64,000 nucleotides of DNA from positions 39,049,915 through 39,113,914 of the forward strand of contig CM060175.1 in assembly GCA_030549775.1 (NCBI GenBank), in the 5' to 3' direction. A program made the position numbers and the translations under genes. Below are positions 10,901 through 22,918 of this stretch, piece by piece (within the stretch, counting starts at the first letter, position 1; each line of letters starts with the position of its first letter). This stretch comes from Tamarix chinensis (taxonomy: Eukaryota > Streptophyta > Magnoliopsida > Caryophyllales > Tamaricaceae). The notes beneath the pieces are model-generated. The model saw only the letters and a program-made list of their open reading frames with translations. It had not been told where the DNA came from and made no database searches.

Positions 10901-12120
10901 GGCCAAGATCAATGACAACTTCCACTATTAAAAAAATAAAAAGAAACATAGCCTTCAAATACAAGCTCTCCCATCGTCACAATAGGCTTCAAATGGATTT
11001 AGATGGGGAAGGATTTGGGGCCATCCTTGTTGTAGGAACGCTACTGCTAGATGGGCGACCAACTGGAGTCCTAACTAAAACATCTCCAGTTACTAAAACA
11101 TACCTTGGGTGTGTCTTATGGTTCGCTATAGGTTCAGTCTTAGGACCCGCTCCTTCTTATCGAACAATTTCCATTATGCTTGCTCCTTTCTATAAAACTT
11201 CCAACACATCATCATCTATGGTGTCATCAACCAGGGAATTAGGCATACCTTCATTCTCTACACTAGGGACATGCATCACCCTATCATTATAACCAGATTC
11301 TACAAACTTGCCCAAAAATGCTTCCTGTACCTACTCTTTCGAGCCACCTATCTGTCCTCCACCGAAGGTATAATCGATATAGATATCCACAGTTTAATAT
11401 CCCTAGCATCTGAATCTAACAATCCTATAAACGCTAATACTATCATAAGTTTTTTGACCATAGTGATAATATATTCATGCCCTCTCATCACGATGTCCTT
11501 GTCCTTCCTAATTGCCTGCAACAATTGCTCCAAACCCTCAGGGTTGCACTCTGGGACTGGAAGTGGCATTTTAACTTTAGGAGTAGCTACAAGTGAGGTA
11601 AAGAATTGATTGATAACAACTTGGTTGATTGAATGGGGGCTAGTAATTTTCTCTTTGTCAAGTGCAAGGGGAACCTCCTTCCCTAGCATATAGTTCTGCA
11701 ACTAAGACATGGTAGAAAATAGGGCCTTGTGGTTTGGTGGCCACTAGCTCTAATTAGTCCTAAATGATGTGACCAACATCTATTTTATTTCCTATATTGA
11801 CAAATTAAAGCAAAACCATTTGATTAAATAAGATAGATTGGTCGTGTGTATTTGGCAGAAGGCGGCTCCTAAGAAAATGATACTAGACTTTCACTTGAGG
11901 GAGTAGGTGTGGATGGTCATAGTGGTGAGTGCTGCTTATGGTCACTCTCCATTTTTTTCCTGGCTTAATGACTAAGGAGAATATATCTACCGTGAGTTCA
12001 TTGGTAAGGTTATATTGTAGCTCAAAATATTCATTGATATCAAAAGATGGAAGGCCATAAAGGTTGTTTATGGTGGTAGCGAGGTAGGATACCAACTTCC
12101 CTTGCACAAAAGCTATCTTA
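10900..12120 (-). pseudogene. Athila-associated env-position ORF remnant (plant transposon protein domain)
   Basis: Minus-strand pieces from 12107 downwards include VQGKLVSYLATTINNLYGLP and a KKWRV motif about 50 residues later. They match the conserved start of the plant transposon protein domain often found after Athila pol. Downstream pieces (11701-11348) include INQVVINQFFTSLV and end in a stop near 11348. Several in-frame stops separate the parts. It lies between the pol C-terminus (13150-13460) and the 3' LTR, the order expected for Athila. It is not functional. Family recognition is from memory of the motif, not a search. Confidence 0.6.
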
Positions 12121-13149
12121 TTTTTTTTACTTTATATCTAAGATGTGGAAAAAATTGAGTACTACCAATGGGGAAAATTTAGGTAGGTGTTGATAAAAAT
12201 TGGCCTAACTATGCTAGTTAATTGGGTTAACTAGATACAAGGGAATTTTAGAAAGTGTGAATCCTCACACAAAATATAACTCTTTAGTAGAAAGAGAGTT
12301 GTAGTGTTCTTGAGCGGCTGAAATGAAAAATGGTCAAAGAGTTGATTGATTGTTTGGATGTTTGGTTGGAGGAATGGAGGAACATGTTTCCTTTTCTCTC
12401 TCCGTGGATGAAAATTCATCGTCGAGATAGAAGGGGCTCACCATTTTTTGAATATGTTAGTTTCTTTGGGGGTTGAGGGCTTTTAACGATAGCTTTAGCC
12501 ACTAATCAGGTGGTTCTTCTAGTCATTGTAGGGTTAGAAAGGTTGGGATATGAGGAAATTGGAATGGATTCCCCCATGGGATTAGATTATTATGTAAGAA
12601 TGGTGATTTTAGTGGGTTTAGTGGAGGGGGATAAAATAGGCTATTCACAAGACTCAGCGAGGAAGTTATTTTCTTCTTGTAAACATAGGCCACATGGGAC
12701 TTTCCTTGGCATAGTTAGAAGGATGGAGGAGAGCAAATGAGGACAAATCGCTTGAAAACATGGTAGAATAGGAATGGTTGAATCGATGAGATAAAAATGA
12801 ATGGGAGGATAAACTTTTAAAAGATGTGCAAGGGTAAGGATGGGTTGCAAGGTACACTATCAGAGATGTACCTCATAATAGCAGCCATTGTATGAAAAAT
12901 ATGTAGATCAACATGCAGGTGTGAAAATGACTCTTCTCCTACTCCTACATTTTCCACGTGGAATATGCTTCCTCTCCCTCTCTATTATTTTCTCGGCATC
13001 CTGGCAGGAGAAGAATTGTGTTTCCAAGGTTAGGTGGGTATAGCAAAAATTGATCATAGAGATAAAATCATACTAAATATAGAAAGAATAAAATTTTAAA
13101 AGAATGTGAGTAAAATTTTTGTTGTGCCCTAAGAGCACTTGTTTTAATG
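12121..13149 (-). other. Spacer between Athila pol remnant and env-position ORF
   Basis: Contains only short, unconvincing ORFs on both strands (for example 12510-12740 plus and 12641-12857 minus). It keeps the Athila gene order but no recognisable motif. Confidence 0.4.
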
Positions 13150-13460
13150 TCTTCAACCTGACCACCAGTGATAACCCTATGTGTTTTTTAGGGAAAATGT
13201 TTGAACTTCCCTATTAAAATTTTCTACTCGGTAAGGTTTCACTCTATGGCCATTGAATTTAAAAATCCTATCATTTTTCTAATCCATCAGGTCCGCAATG
13301 TTGTATAGTTAAACCTTGACAACTTTATAGGGTCCACACCATCTTGATCTTAGTTTTCTAGGGAGCAATTTTATTTGTAAATTATAGAGCAACACCAATT
13401 TTTTAGGATAGAGTTCTTTATGCTTGATTTGTTGGTCACAATGGTGGTGGATGTATGGTG
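13150..13460 (-). pseudogene. Athila pol C-terminus remnant
   Basis: Minus-strand translation gives LLYNLQIKLLPRKLRSRW, then CGPYKVVKV, then FKFNGHRVKPY. These are the conserved end of Athila-type Ty3 polyproteins (KLRSRW and FKVNGQRLK motifs). In-frame stops are present. Only about the last 80 codons remain; the rest of pol is absent because family-B LTR sequence begins around 13480. Confidence 0.75.
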
Positions 13461-13479
13461 AAGGGGATCAACAGAAATG

Positions 13480-14157
13480 GCTAAAGGAGAAGGGAGTTGT
13501 TTAATGCTCTTGTCAGGAGGGGTGGGAGCTTTAGTGGGTTAGGCCCTTGTTGGGGAGAGGGAGTGGAGGAAGTGGACAAAGATAGGGGAGAGGGAGAGAT
13601 AGTGGTGCAAGTTTCTAGAAAAAAAGAAGATGGCACATATGCAGCGAATGATGAGGCCAAGAGACAAAGGATTTTTTTTCTTAAGGGTGCTTAGGAGAAA
13701 GGAGATAACATAAGCTCCACCTTGGGGTTAATACACAACACAAAATGGGAGGATGGCAGGGTGAGAGGAAGGGTTAAGCAAAACATGGGAGAGGAAAACA
13801 CGGGGGATAGGGAGACCTGCAAGAGGTATGTTGTATAGGAATATCACATTAGGTAGAGAGCGTAGGGTATGGTTAGAATCTAGTATAGGATAGGGTAATA
13901 ATTTAGGAAGTTTAGCTAGGTTAAAAGAATCATGTTACCAAAATTAAGGTTACTTGATTTTGATTGGGGTCTAAACTATGATTCAATTAAATAACCTAAA
14001 TTCTATCATATTTTATCCTAATTTAAATTTATATCTAATATGTCATAATAATACATATATTATTAATATATTTAATATAAAACACCCTACCATAATTATT
14101 ACAACTTACACATAATTTCTGGTTTATAATTAGGGTTTCTAAATATGGGGTATTACA
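13480..14157 (-). mobile_element. 5' end of a family-B Ty3 LTR, minus orientation (3' LTR of a gag-only element)
   Basis: On the minus strand the LTR starts TGTAATACCCCATATTTAG at 14157. It is preceded by a degenerate polypurine tract TAAGATGGTAGTAA (14158-14171), which marks a 3' LTR. It aligns by eye with the plus-strand copy at 6603 over several hundred bases. It breaks off near 13480 at the Athila remnant. The same PPT form, AAGGGGGTAGTAA, occurs before the LTR at 34327. Confidence 0.7.
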
Positions 14158-16782
14158 TTACTACCATCTTAAAAGAGACATCATCTCCGAAGCTAAAAAA
14201 AATAAAATTAACTCGCTACAACCTCATGTGATTCTCAAGTAAAGGTTATATGAGTTAGAGGTCACTAACCCCTTAAAAGAACTAAATCTAAATCATGCTT
14301 GATACTAACATATAGACATCCAATTAACAAACAACTATCAATCAAACACATGTATGAATAATTTATGAAGAACTCTTAACACCTAAATCACAAAGGTATA
14401 CCAGTGGTGGTGTCTACATATCCACGAGCTTGCACATCACTATTCACATTTAAAATGTTGACCATCAGACCTCCTTGAGTATCTCCCATACTAGAAGTTT
14501 GACTTGCACTACTATGCAGGTAGAGTCAAGGAGTAAGTCTCTGACCTTTAGCACTCACACACTGGCTACTACTAGTGGACATTTAAGTGACTAGAAAAGA
14601 CTACTCCTAATAGGTGGTCATGTCACTAGACAATACTTGATGATGCTAAACTCCAACTCTAGAAGTGTAACACTCGAAGCCTTTATAACCTATCTTACCA
14701 TAATTCCAACAGTCTAATGTTCTACCTGGAAGTCATTACCTGGGTCGTTACCTCTACAAATCTTGCACTGATAGTGGCTCGAGGTTAGTTATTCTCGAAC
14801 CGTGATCTAGAAAATTGTTACCTCTAAAAATCATTAGTTATCTCTATTTAACACTCATCTAAAATCTCTCATCACCTCTATGATTCTAAAAACTCTCTTT
14901 TGGCCTCTTAGTCCCGCCAAGCACCTTTTTTGCCTCCTGAATCATTTCTAACTCACAAGAACTTTCATATACCATGAGTATATTAGTCATGACCTATCCT
15001 CAAAATCAATCCTAAGTGCTTAGATCCAAACCCTACTCAAATCGATGAGTAACCATTTCCTTATCTCTAGCACAAAAGAAAGAACCTCAATGAACTTGCG
15101 TAAGTAATCCTCAACCGATATGTTGCCCTACTAGAGTGTCAAAATTCAACATGCTTTGAAACACTCACGTGAAAATGGTAGTAGTGTGCTTTGAAAGCTA
15201 AAAAAAATCCCTCCCAATTGTCTATCAACTCAACACCTAAAAGTTTGTATCCTATCCACCACTTATTTGCCTTTTCTCGCAAGCAAAATGTACCAAAGTT
15301 TAACTTCTTTCCATTTGGGAAATCAGAAGCCATGAAGATCTTCTCTAGCTACCTAATCCACATATCCATAACTGTCAGATCCTTGACTCTCTCAAACACA
15401 GATGGATGATGAAACCCAACCTCTCTAAGATTTTTCTCAGCCTAAACAAGTGTTGGAGGCAGTGAATGAGGTTACAACTATGGCTATAGCTCTAGTACTC
15501 TCTCATGTACTACAATAAGTAACTCTTATATGCATGTAAAATTAAATTTTTGAGTCTTAGTGCTAAAGGAAGTAGAGTAATAGGGTTATGACTCTAGCAA
15601 TCACAATAAAAGGCCACCTATAAGAAGGCTAAGCATCTTACATCATTCAAAGGTCATCAACAAACACTAAAATTTGTCACAATGGTTGCACGAGTATCAT
15701 ACATGATAGTTAAAAGAAAGCACTGACATTCATAATAGATGTTCACACATCTTTCATAATTACAAACATTGCAACAATAACAACTTGAGACCCAAAAAGC
15801 AAAAGAAAACCCTAATCTTCTAGAGTTACTCATACCATAAAGATAAATCACTACCATATTAAGCATCCTCCTATCAAAAACCCTAAGCATGAGATGCCTA
15901 ACAAAAAGCTTGAAACTTGTCAATAATCAATCATTTCCATCAAAACCTTGAAGACTAATCTATAGCTTAGCCTAACTCTCACAGATCACCTACTGAAACC
16001 ATTCCTCATGCAAGATCATCTACTTTTGCCTAAATCATAAAAGGACCATCCACTTCATCCATCTCACTCTGATAATATATGGTAATACTAGGTGGTAGTC
16101 CCATCCTAAGCCTCCACACAATATCGACTAGGATCAACTATCTCACTAGCTAATCATAATATAACAAAAAAATTTCACCCTCCATAAACCTAGGATATGA
16201 AACACTTGTGATGAAAAAATCTCTATACACATCCTTTACCATAATCCATGGCTCCACCGAAGGAATGATCCTCAAAAAATTGTTGGATCAAAACATAGAA
16301 GGCCCACTAATAATAGATGGCATCCACCATACTATTGAACTTACCAAAAAGCCAGCTTATGTGGACTCTAATATCTTTGTTGGGGCATATCCTAAGGTGA
16401 TATAGGTAGTCAAGTCAATCCAATACACATCCTAGGGAATCCTACAAGGCATAAAAACTCAAATTATAACTCATCAACCAATCCATTTTCTAACAAAATA
16501 ATTTCATCAAACCTCCAATCAAGATCAAGCTCATTTCTCAATACCATAGTTCATCCACAAACACACTAGGGATATAAATCCATCTACACATCCAACTTAA
16601 TAAGGTAAGAATCAAAACCAAATAGGTTTAACTAGGATACCAAATCAAAAGAATAAGACCAATATAATGTTAAACTCCCAGCTCACTTGCTCACAAGGCT
16701 AAACTAGGCTTTAAAACATTTAGGAAATGTAAACTTTCAAACAAAAGAGAATGGAGGATTTTAAAACAAAAGGCTTTGATAT
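14158..16782 (-). mobile_element. Internal region of a pol-less Ty3 element (PBS, gag and PPT only)
   Basis: Reading on the minus strand from 16782: a PBS-like ATATCAAAGCC (16772-16782) directly after the LTR end GGGTGTTACA, then a leader, a gag remnant (about 15480-14670), about 500 bp without a recognisable domain, and a PPT (14158-14171) before the LTR start at 14157. The internal region is 2625 bp with no reverse transcriptase, RNase H or integrase. This layout resembles the TR-GAG class of non-autonomous plant elements. A deletion derivative of a full element is the alternative. Minor ORFs on the plus strand here are not supported. Confidence 0.65.
14670..15480 (-). pseudogene. gag: Ty3 gag remnant with degenerate zinc knuckle
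   Basis: The minus strand encodes HHPSVFERVKDLTVMDMWIR, then LEKIFMASDFPNGKK and LREKANKWWIGYKLLG. This is the capsid-core pattern of plant Ty3 gag (F.G..D......MWI..LEKIF ... EA..WW). About 650 bp further on, at 14711-14670, is CWNYGKIGYKGFEC, a CCHC knuckle in which the second Cys and the His have become Tyr. Stops occur between the two parts. The lost metal ligands make it non-functional. Confidence 0.75.
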
Positions 16783-19324
16783 TGTAACACCCAAAAAAAT
16801 TCCTACTGAAATATTTTGTTTAAGCGGAAAAAACATTCAAACATAAGAGGGGTGTTACTGCAGTAATCGGTATAAGTCTATCCACAAACATTCTCATACC
16901 AATTATAAGGCAAAGGTCAAACATAATCATAAACCATGATCAATATAATAAAAATGCAATATATATAATAAATAAGATTTAGGTGTTCATTTCAAAGGTA
17001 AAATGGAAATATATAAATGAAGGTCTTATTGAACATAACAAGGAGAAAACTAGTTATAAACAACAATCAGATAACAAAACTATCGAGTTGCCAACCCCTA
17101 TCATAATGGCATCACTCCACCCTAATCATATAATCGTATGCATCGAAGTCATCTAGTGAGTCCTCATTTACTTGCACATACTTAGAAGGTGTCCCTACTC
17201 GAGGAATGAACAACGCCCATACAAAGGATGATCACTATACTACATACTGATTAAGGTAACAAAATAGTTAAGAAGTTCACAAAAATCAATAAATCCATAA
17301 TAAGAGATGATACATGAATAAGTAGATAATAAAAACTTTATTTAATATATTCTAAACATAACGTATTAAAATAATGATAATTATCTCATGATTTTAATAA
17401 TGTTAGGCTTAGGGACCCCATTATTCTTAACCAATGGAATGGTAAGCAAATACAACTTTAAGGACAGGATGCTTCTAGCTACTATTCTCATTGGTGGATT
17501 GATAATTAAGGTAAAACCCTAGGGTAGAACACTACTAGCCACTATTCTCATCAGTGGATCGGTAATCGAGGTACAATTGGTCCTAAACCATATGGTATTC
17601 CATTATAAGTAACTAGTGTCTTACAATGAGTTATTATCATCTAATGGTTTACTTTACTTGAGTTTGGAAGCCCACTATTATCACTAGTGGAATGATAAAA
17701 GGGTATAACTTCTAGGGCAAGACACTCTTAGCCACTATTTTTGCTCGTGGATCGATAGGTACAACTCAGCGTGACTCAAGTAACCTTCCATTTTAAGTGA
17801 TTTATGTATTATTCATGTTTTATTTACTTCAGGGCCATCACATAGACATGCACACCTACTCATGCAAGGCATCATCTCAACAACTACCCTAAATCAACCT
17901 TGTTCCCCTTAGAAACCCTAATTTCAAAACCCTTGCCTATCCTCACCTCTAGTGTCCCTTTTTAGTCCCCAATCTATAAAAAAAATCTTAACCAGTCATT
18001 AGAAAATCCATGGTTAAGAGGCTTGGCCTATTACCCAAATTTTATACATATGATAATAACTAGCCTTTAGGGTTACCCCTCTAAAACCCTAATTTCTCAT
18101 ATTTTGCATAGTCCCTTCTCTACTGCTTATCTAGACCTCAAATTCCATACCCATACGTAGGATGCGATGGTTTGCCATCAACTTAAACATTGTTTCCTAA
18201 CTCCACCATTTTTCACATATGATAATACCTTTCCTATTCGGTCCCCCTCCAAAACCATAATTCCTCATTTTAGTCGTAACTACTCCCCTCTATCCCACAT
18301 GGCTATAAATTTGATTCACATTCCCAAAATGTTATGGTTAACATCATGTTCTTAGTTTGCAGTTCAATTTCCCTATCTTGTACATGCAATAATAGCCTTA
18401 GCCTCTAGAAAACCTAATCTCACCTTTTAGTCATATCCCCTCTCCTACTACTCAAAGGAATTTCCAAAGTTGCATGGCTACCAAAAATTCCATCATTAAA
18501 CTCATATCCACTCCCTAGTACCAAACCCCCACTATACTCACATAAGGTTTTATTCATCCCATTTATGGTCTTCCTCCCCAAAATGTATTTACCATAAACC
18601 TCTCTATTTTTTCTCCAATTATTTCATGTAGTATCTCCAACCTATTTTATGTCAATTAACACCCTACATGCCACTTTTTCACAATAGTAACCAAATTACC
18701 CTTAGGTTTCAAAAACCTTACCTAAGTCATAAGACATCTAACACAAAGACTCTCCAATTTTCCACACATGCAATATCATATAACAAGGACATAGGTATAT
18801 ATAAACCCTTGAAATCAATACAATCATGAGCACACAATTTTCTTACCTTCACCTACTATCAAGCTAAAACTGCATATACAACACTAGATTCATTTATCAT
18901 TTCATGCATGCCATCACATAACATACAGCAAGGACATGTATTAAATATAGGAAAACCCTATCTATGATTGTATCCTTACCAAAGTGGCTCCAGCATCTTA
19001 AGTATGCACGACCTATGCCTCCTCTTTCATTATCATCAAAATATGACCTAGAAATGGGAATATACAGAGTTTAGATTTTCCTTTCTTCTTCTTTTTTTAC
19101 AAATAAAAACAAAGGAGAACTTAATCAAGGAAAGCTAAAAGAGGAAAAAAGAAAATGGAGGTAACAAAAGTGGGCAACAAAAATGGTGCATATGGAGGAT
19201 GAAGATGGTCACAACATCTATTGTTGACTTGGAGGAATGGGTGATGGTTAACAATTTAGGGTCGAGGGGGTCGTTGCACTAGGAATGGCTGAAGTTGGTG
19301 GTTGTTAGTGGTGGAAGAGTTTGA
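16783..19324 (-). mobile_element. 5' LTR (3' portion) of the minus-strand gag-only Ty3 element
   Basis: On the minus strand it ends ..GGGTGTTACA at 16783, next to a PBS-like site. It contains a pyrimidine-rich zone (about 19300-18000). It also has a set of hairpin-type repeats near 17410-17760 related to those in family A (plus strand: CCACTATT..GTGGAT). The CTCGTGGGAATG box of the family-A 3' third is present in degenerate form near 17200. The LTR start is missing: the segment abuts another LTR of the same orientation at 19325. Confidence 0.6.
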
Positions 19325-22300
19325 AATTTTCATTTTTTAAGATAATGCGGAAGCATTTGAAAAATAAAATCGAAAATTATTTCTTCCACATCAACGATGA
19401 GAGAGGTGTGATCATCACTTAACCCATGCCTAATATAAGGAAAAACAAAACAAGGATCAAAAGATGCATGCTAGTAACATTATTACGATAAGATAAGATA
19501 ATAAGGGATATAACAACATTATATATAGAATGAGCATGATATTTTTTAAAAACCAAATATAAGAAATCAAACCAAAAGTTTAAATAACAAGAAATATAAA
19601 AACTTCTCAATATAGTGGGAAATTTTTTTATAACTTATTAGCCTAACTCTTAGGTATAATTATAAACCTCAAAATACAAGCAATGACCCCCTAATGGCCA
19701 TGTCATCACCCTCAACATACTATAATTGAGAATCATAACCCTGTAAATCATCCTCTACTCCCTAGACTAAAAGCCAAATAATCACAGTGACTCCATAAGT
19801 GTAGTATTAGTATGGTGAAGTACTGGTAAAACATACGACCTAAAACATGGTATCGCTCATGTAGTACATTAAAGTCACATAGCAACATGATAATATCATA
19901 GTAGTATAGCTTTGCACTTAATCTCAAGTAATAGTTCAATAATACATACTTGCATGGAAACTGTGGAAGTATAGAAATATAGTAAATGCATGAAATCCAT
20001 GAAATATAAACCCTATTAGAATTCCTCCCTTAGTACACACAATTTCTATTTAATAAGATAGTTCATTTGACCACACTTGGTTCTCCACCATGAATAATAG
20101 TTATGGTAGCACAAATAATCATAATGGATACCACACCCATCACATAAGATCTGGATACATTAAAGGGGATTTCTTTGAGGATACCACAACCACCACACAT
20201 CGAGTGTACCTACCACAAGTTGGGATACCACACCCACCAGACCTGGTTAAAGCACACCATGGGGACTTGTATTAGGATACCTCACCCACCACATTTTGAA
20301 TGTCACCAAAGAAAATACTAAAAAGGTGGGATACCACACCTACCTAAGTAATGGATAATAAGAAGTCCTAGGGAGATTGTACTAGAATACCTCACCCACC
20401 CAAGGTAGACACTGATGCCATGCCAACCTGCCACAGTATAATCCTATACCTCAAAGATATACGCATATCCCCTACCGACCGCAACTTGGTAGAGAAGGAA
20501 ATAGGTACTAAGTGAAAAATATAGCCAAGGGCGACCTATCCACAAACTCTTAACAGCTACCCTAAGAGCATGAGAAAAAGGCTCGAACAAAATCTTAAAC
20601 CATTAATACATATTTTCAAGTAATATCAAAAATCACAAAAAAAAATCCACACATAACCAAATTGGGTGTTTGTAAGTGATAATAATAATAATAAATTCAA
20701 TTATTATTTAACCAAATTGGGTGTTTCTAAATGATAACACCAAACACATCACTAGAAATTAAAGCCACCATTTGGGTGTTTTCAAGTGTTAACACCAAAC
20801 ACATCACAAGGTATAAAAGCCACTAATTGGGTGTTTAGAGATGATACCAAACTTAACCAAATTCAAGTCTCAAAACCATCATGATGGTTCTTATTAAATT
20901 AGGTTAATAATAGTTGAAATCATATTTGAAATATTATAAATACATGGAGGTATCAACACAAAAATCCTAAAAGAAACACAATAATTTAGAAAAAAAAACA
21001 TTCAGCTTCTAGTTGGACTAGTCGATATGTCCTCCGGACCAGTCAACTGGTTTAGTAGTACCACACTTGGACTGAAAAAACACCAAAGAACTAGTTAACT
21101 AATTAGCCTCACCAATTGATTATTCATGGGAACTAATCTATTGGTTTGGTCTAACTACTTGATGGGCCTAAGCATAGACTAACTCATTTTGGCCTATAGA
21201 GAATCTAGTCGATAGGTCTAACCAACCGATCAACAGATCATAGAAATTAGTCAACTGGTTTGGTCCAACCAGTCGATGGGTATAAGTAGAGACCGACTTA
21301 TTTTTGCCTGTAGAGAAACCACTCAATGGGTTTGACCCATCGATCGACTGGGCAAAGAAACCAATCAACTAGTATATCAAAGCAATCAACCGATCTAACA
21401 ATCAATCAATACAAAAAATCTAAGCCATTTGATTGCTCACAAAACTAATTGATGGGCTCTAGGAACCAATCGACTAGTCTAGGTAAAACACTACCTAGAC
21501 TTGCTATACACACGCTAAAACTTTTCACACTTTACCATATTAATTCTAGCATGCTTATATATCATAAAACACATAAAAATACATATTATACACATAGAAT
21601 CACATGGACACCTAGTAATGTACATACTCAAATGAACCATGTTCAAATGGCCAATTTTATGCTTAAAATTAGAGAATTCCAACAACACTATCTTGGGAAG
21701 AATTATAATATATGCCTAGATCATGGAACATAGTTAGATCATACTCACATAAACACCAACGCATATAATCCCAATATACCACAAAACCCTATTTATGTTA
21801 AAGATAAGAATGCCTAAACTTGAAGCAATTCTTCTAGCAAAAAACTCGTACTTGATGGCTTAGCTAGTAGAACTTCAATTACCAAGAGAATTAAAGTTAA
21901 AACCATTAAATCATATTTTAAAACTTTATTAAAAATCAAGAAAAAACAGAATGATAAGAATAACACAAAACACCATCATTTTTCTCAAACATAGGGTATT
22001 AAACGAAGAGCTGGAATCTTCAACTTTTATCAACCTTAATTCTTTCTTACTTAAGAAAAATAAGAGAGAACTAAAACCAAGATTAGAAAAGAGAAGGAAA
22101 ATAATGCTCACATAAAGAAGGGTGAAAATCAAAGAAAGCCTATGTTTTTCTCATTAGAGGGGAGAAGAGGGGAAAATGAAAGGATACTCAACACTTCGGG
22201 AAATTTTTCCACAAAGATAAGAGAGAAAGGAGTAAGAATAGCAAGTGAGGAATGATAATGGATCAGAAATGGAAGGCATAGAGGTAAGGCTAGGTCAACA

Positions 22301-22918
22301 TTCTTAGGCAAAAGGGGGGTAAGACTGGTGAGGTTGAGTGTGGGTGACCAAGAAGTGAGGGCTAACTTAATGGGGTGGTGGAGTTTAGTGAAGTTATAAA
22401 TGAGCATGGTAGTGGGTTGGAAAGTCAAGAGATGGTTCACAAAGTTAATCTCATAGCCCTAGCTGCCAGAAGAGAAAAGGACGGGTGAGGGAGATGAGAA
22501 AAGGTAAAGGTTGACTCAAAAGTGCCTTTTGGGAAAATTTTGTCTAATTAAAATTATGTAATGATCTAATTAACTTGAAAATAATCCTAAATCATTAAAA
22601 CATGCTTATTAGCATAGTTAGACTCTAATTATATGTTTTTATAAGCATTAGAGAGAAATTTGAATCAAAATCAAAAAATAGATCAGAAACTATAAGAGAA
22701 CCAGTCGATGGGTTTGGGCAAACCAATCAACTAGTTTGTTAAGAATCAAAATGTAAATTTCTCTTCGCATTAGTTGATAATTTATGTAAACTAATTAATT
22801 AGTATGCCTAAAATTTACGTTTTGATTATAATTTTAAGCCTATTTCAAAACAAAAACTAATTTATTTTATATCAAAATATTTTTTAATACATTTTAAAGA
22901 TTTTGGAATAAATATTAC
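19325..22918 (-). mobile_element. Second minus-strand Ty3-type LTR segment with palindrome clusters
   Basis: On the minus strand this begins TGTAATATTTATTCC at 22918 and runs to about 19325. There a TTCCGC..TTAAAAAA stretch, like the final 50 bp of the family-A LTR, is followed not by GGTGTTACA but by the next LTR segment. It includes a pyrimidine-rich leader (22500-22100), clusters of GTCGAC-like palindromes (22690-22800 and 21000-21480), GGGTGTTT repeats (20650-20880) and ACCACACCCACC repeats (20100-20480). The length of about 3.6 kb matches solo LTR A1. No coding capacity. Confidence 0.55.
20650..20880. repeat. TTGGGTGTTT...AACACCAAAC inverted-repeat units
   Basis: Four imperfect units of about 50-70 bp. 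Two of them contain GGGTGTTTTCAAGTGTTAACACC-type inverted repeats followed by AAACACATCAC. They sit inside the LTR segment 19325-22918. Confidence 0.75.
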
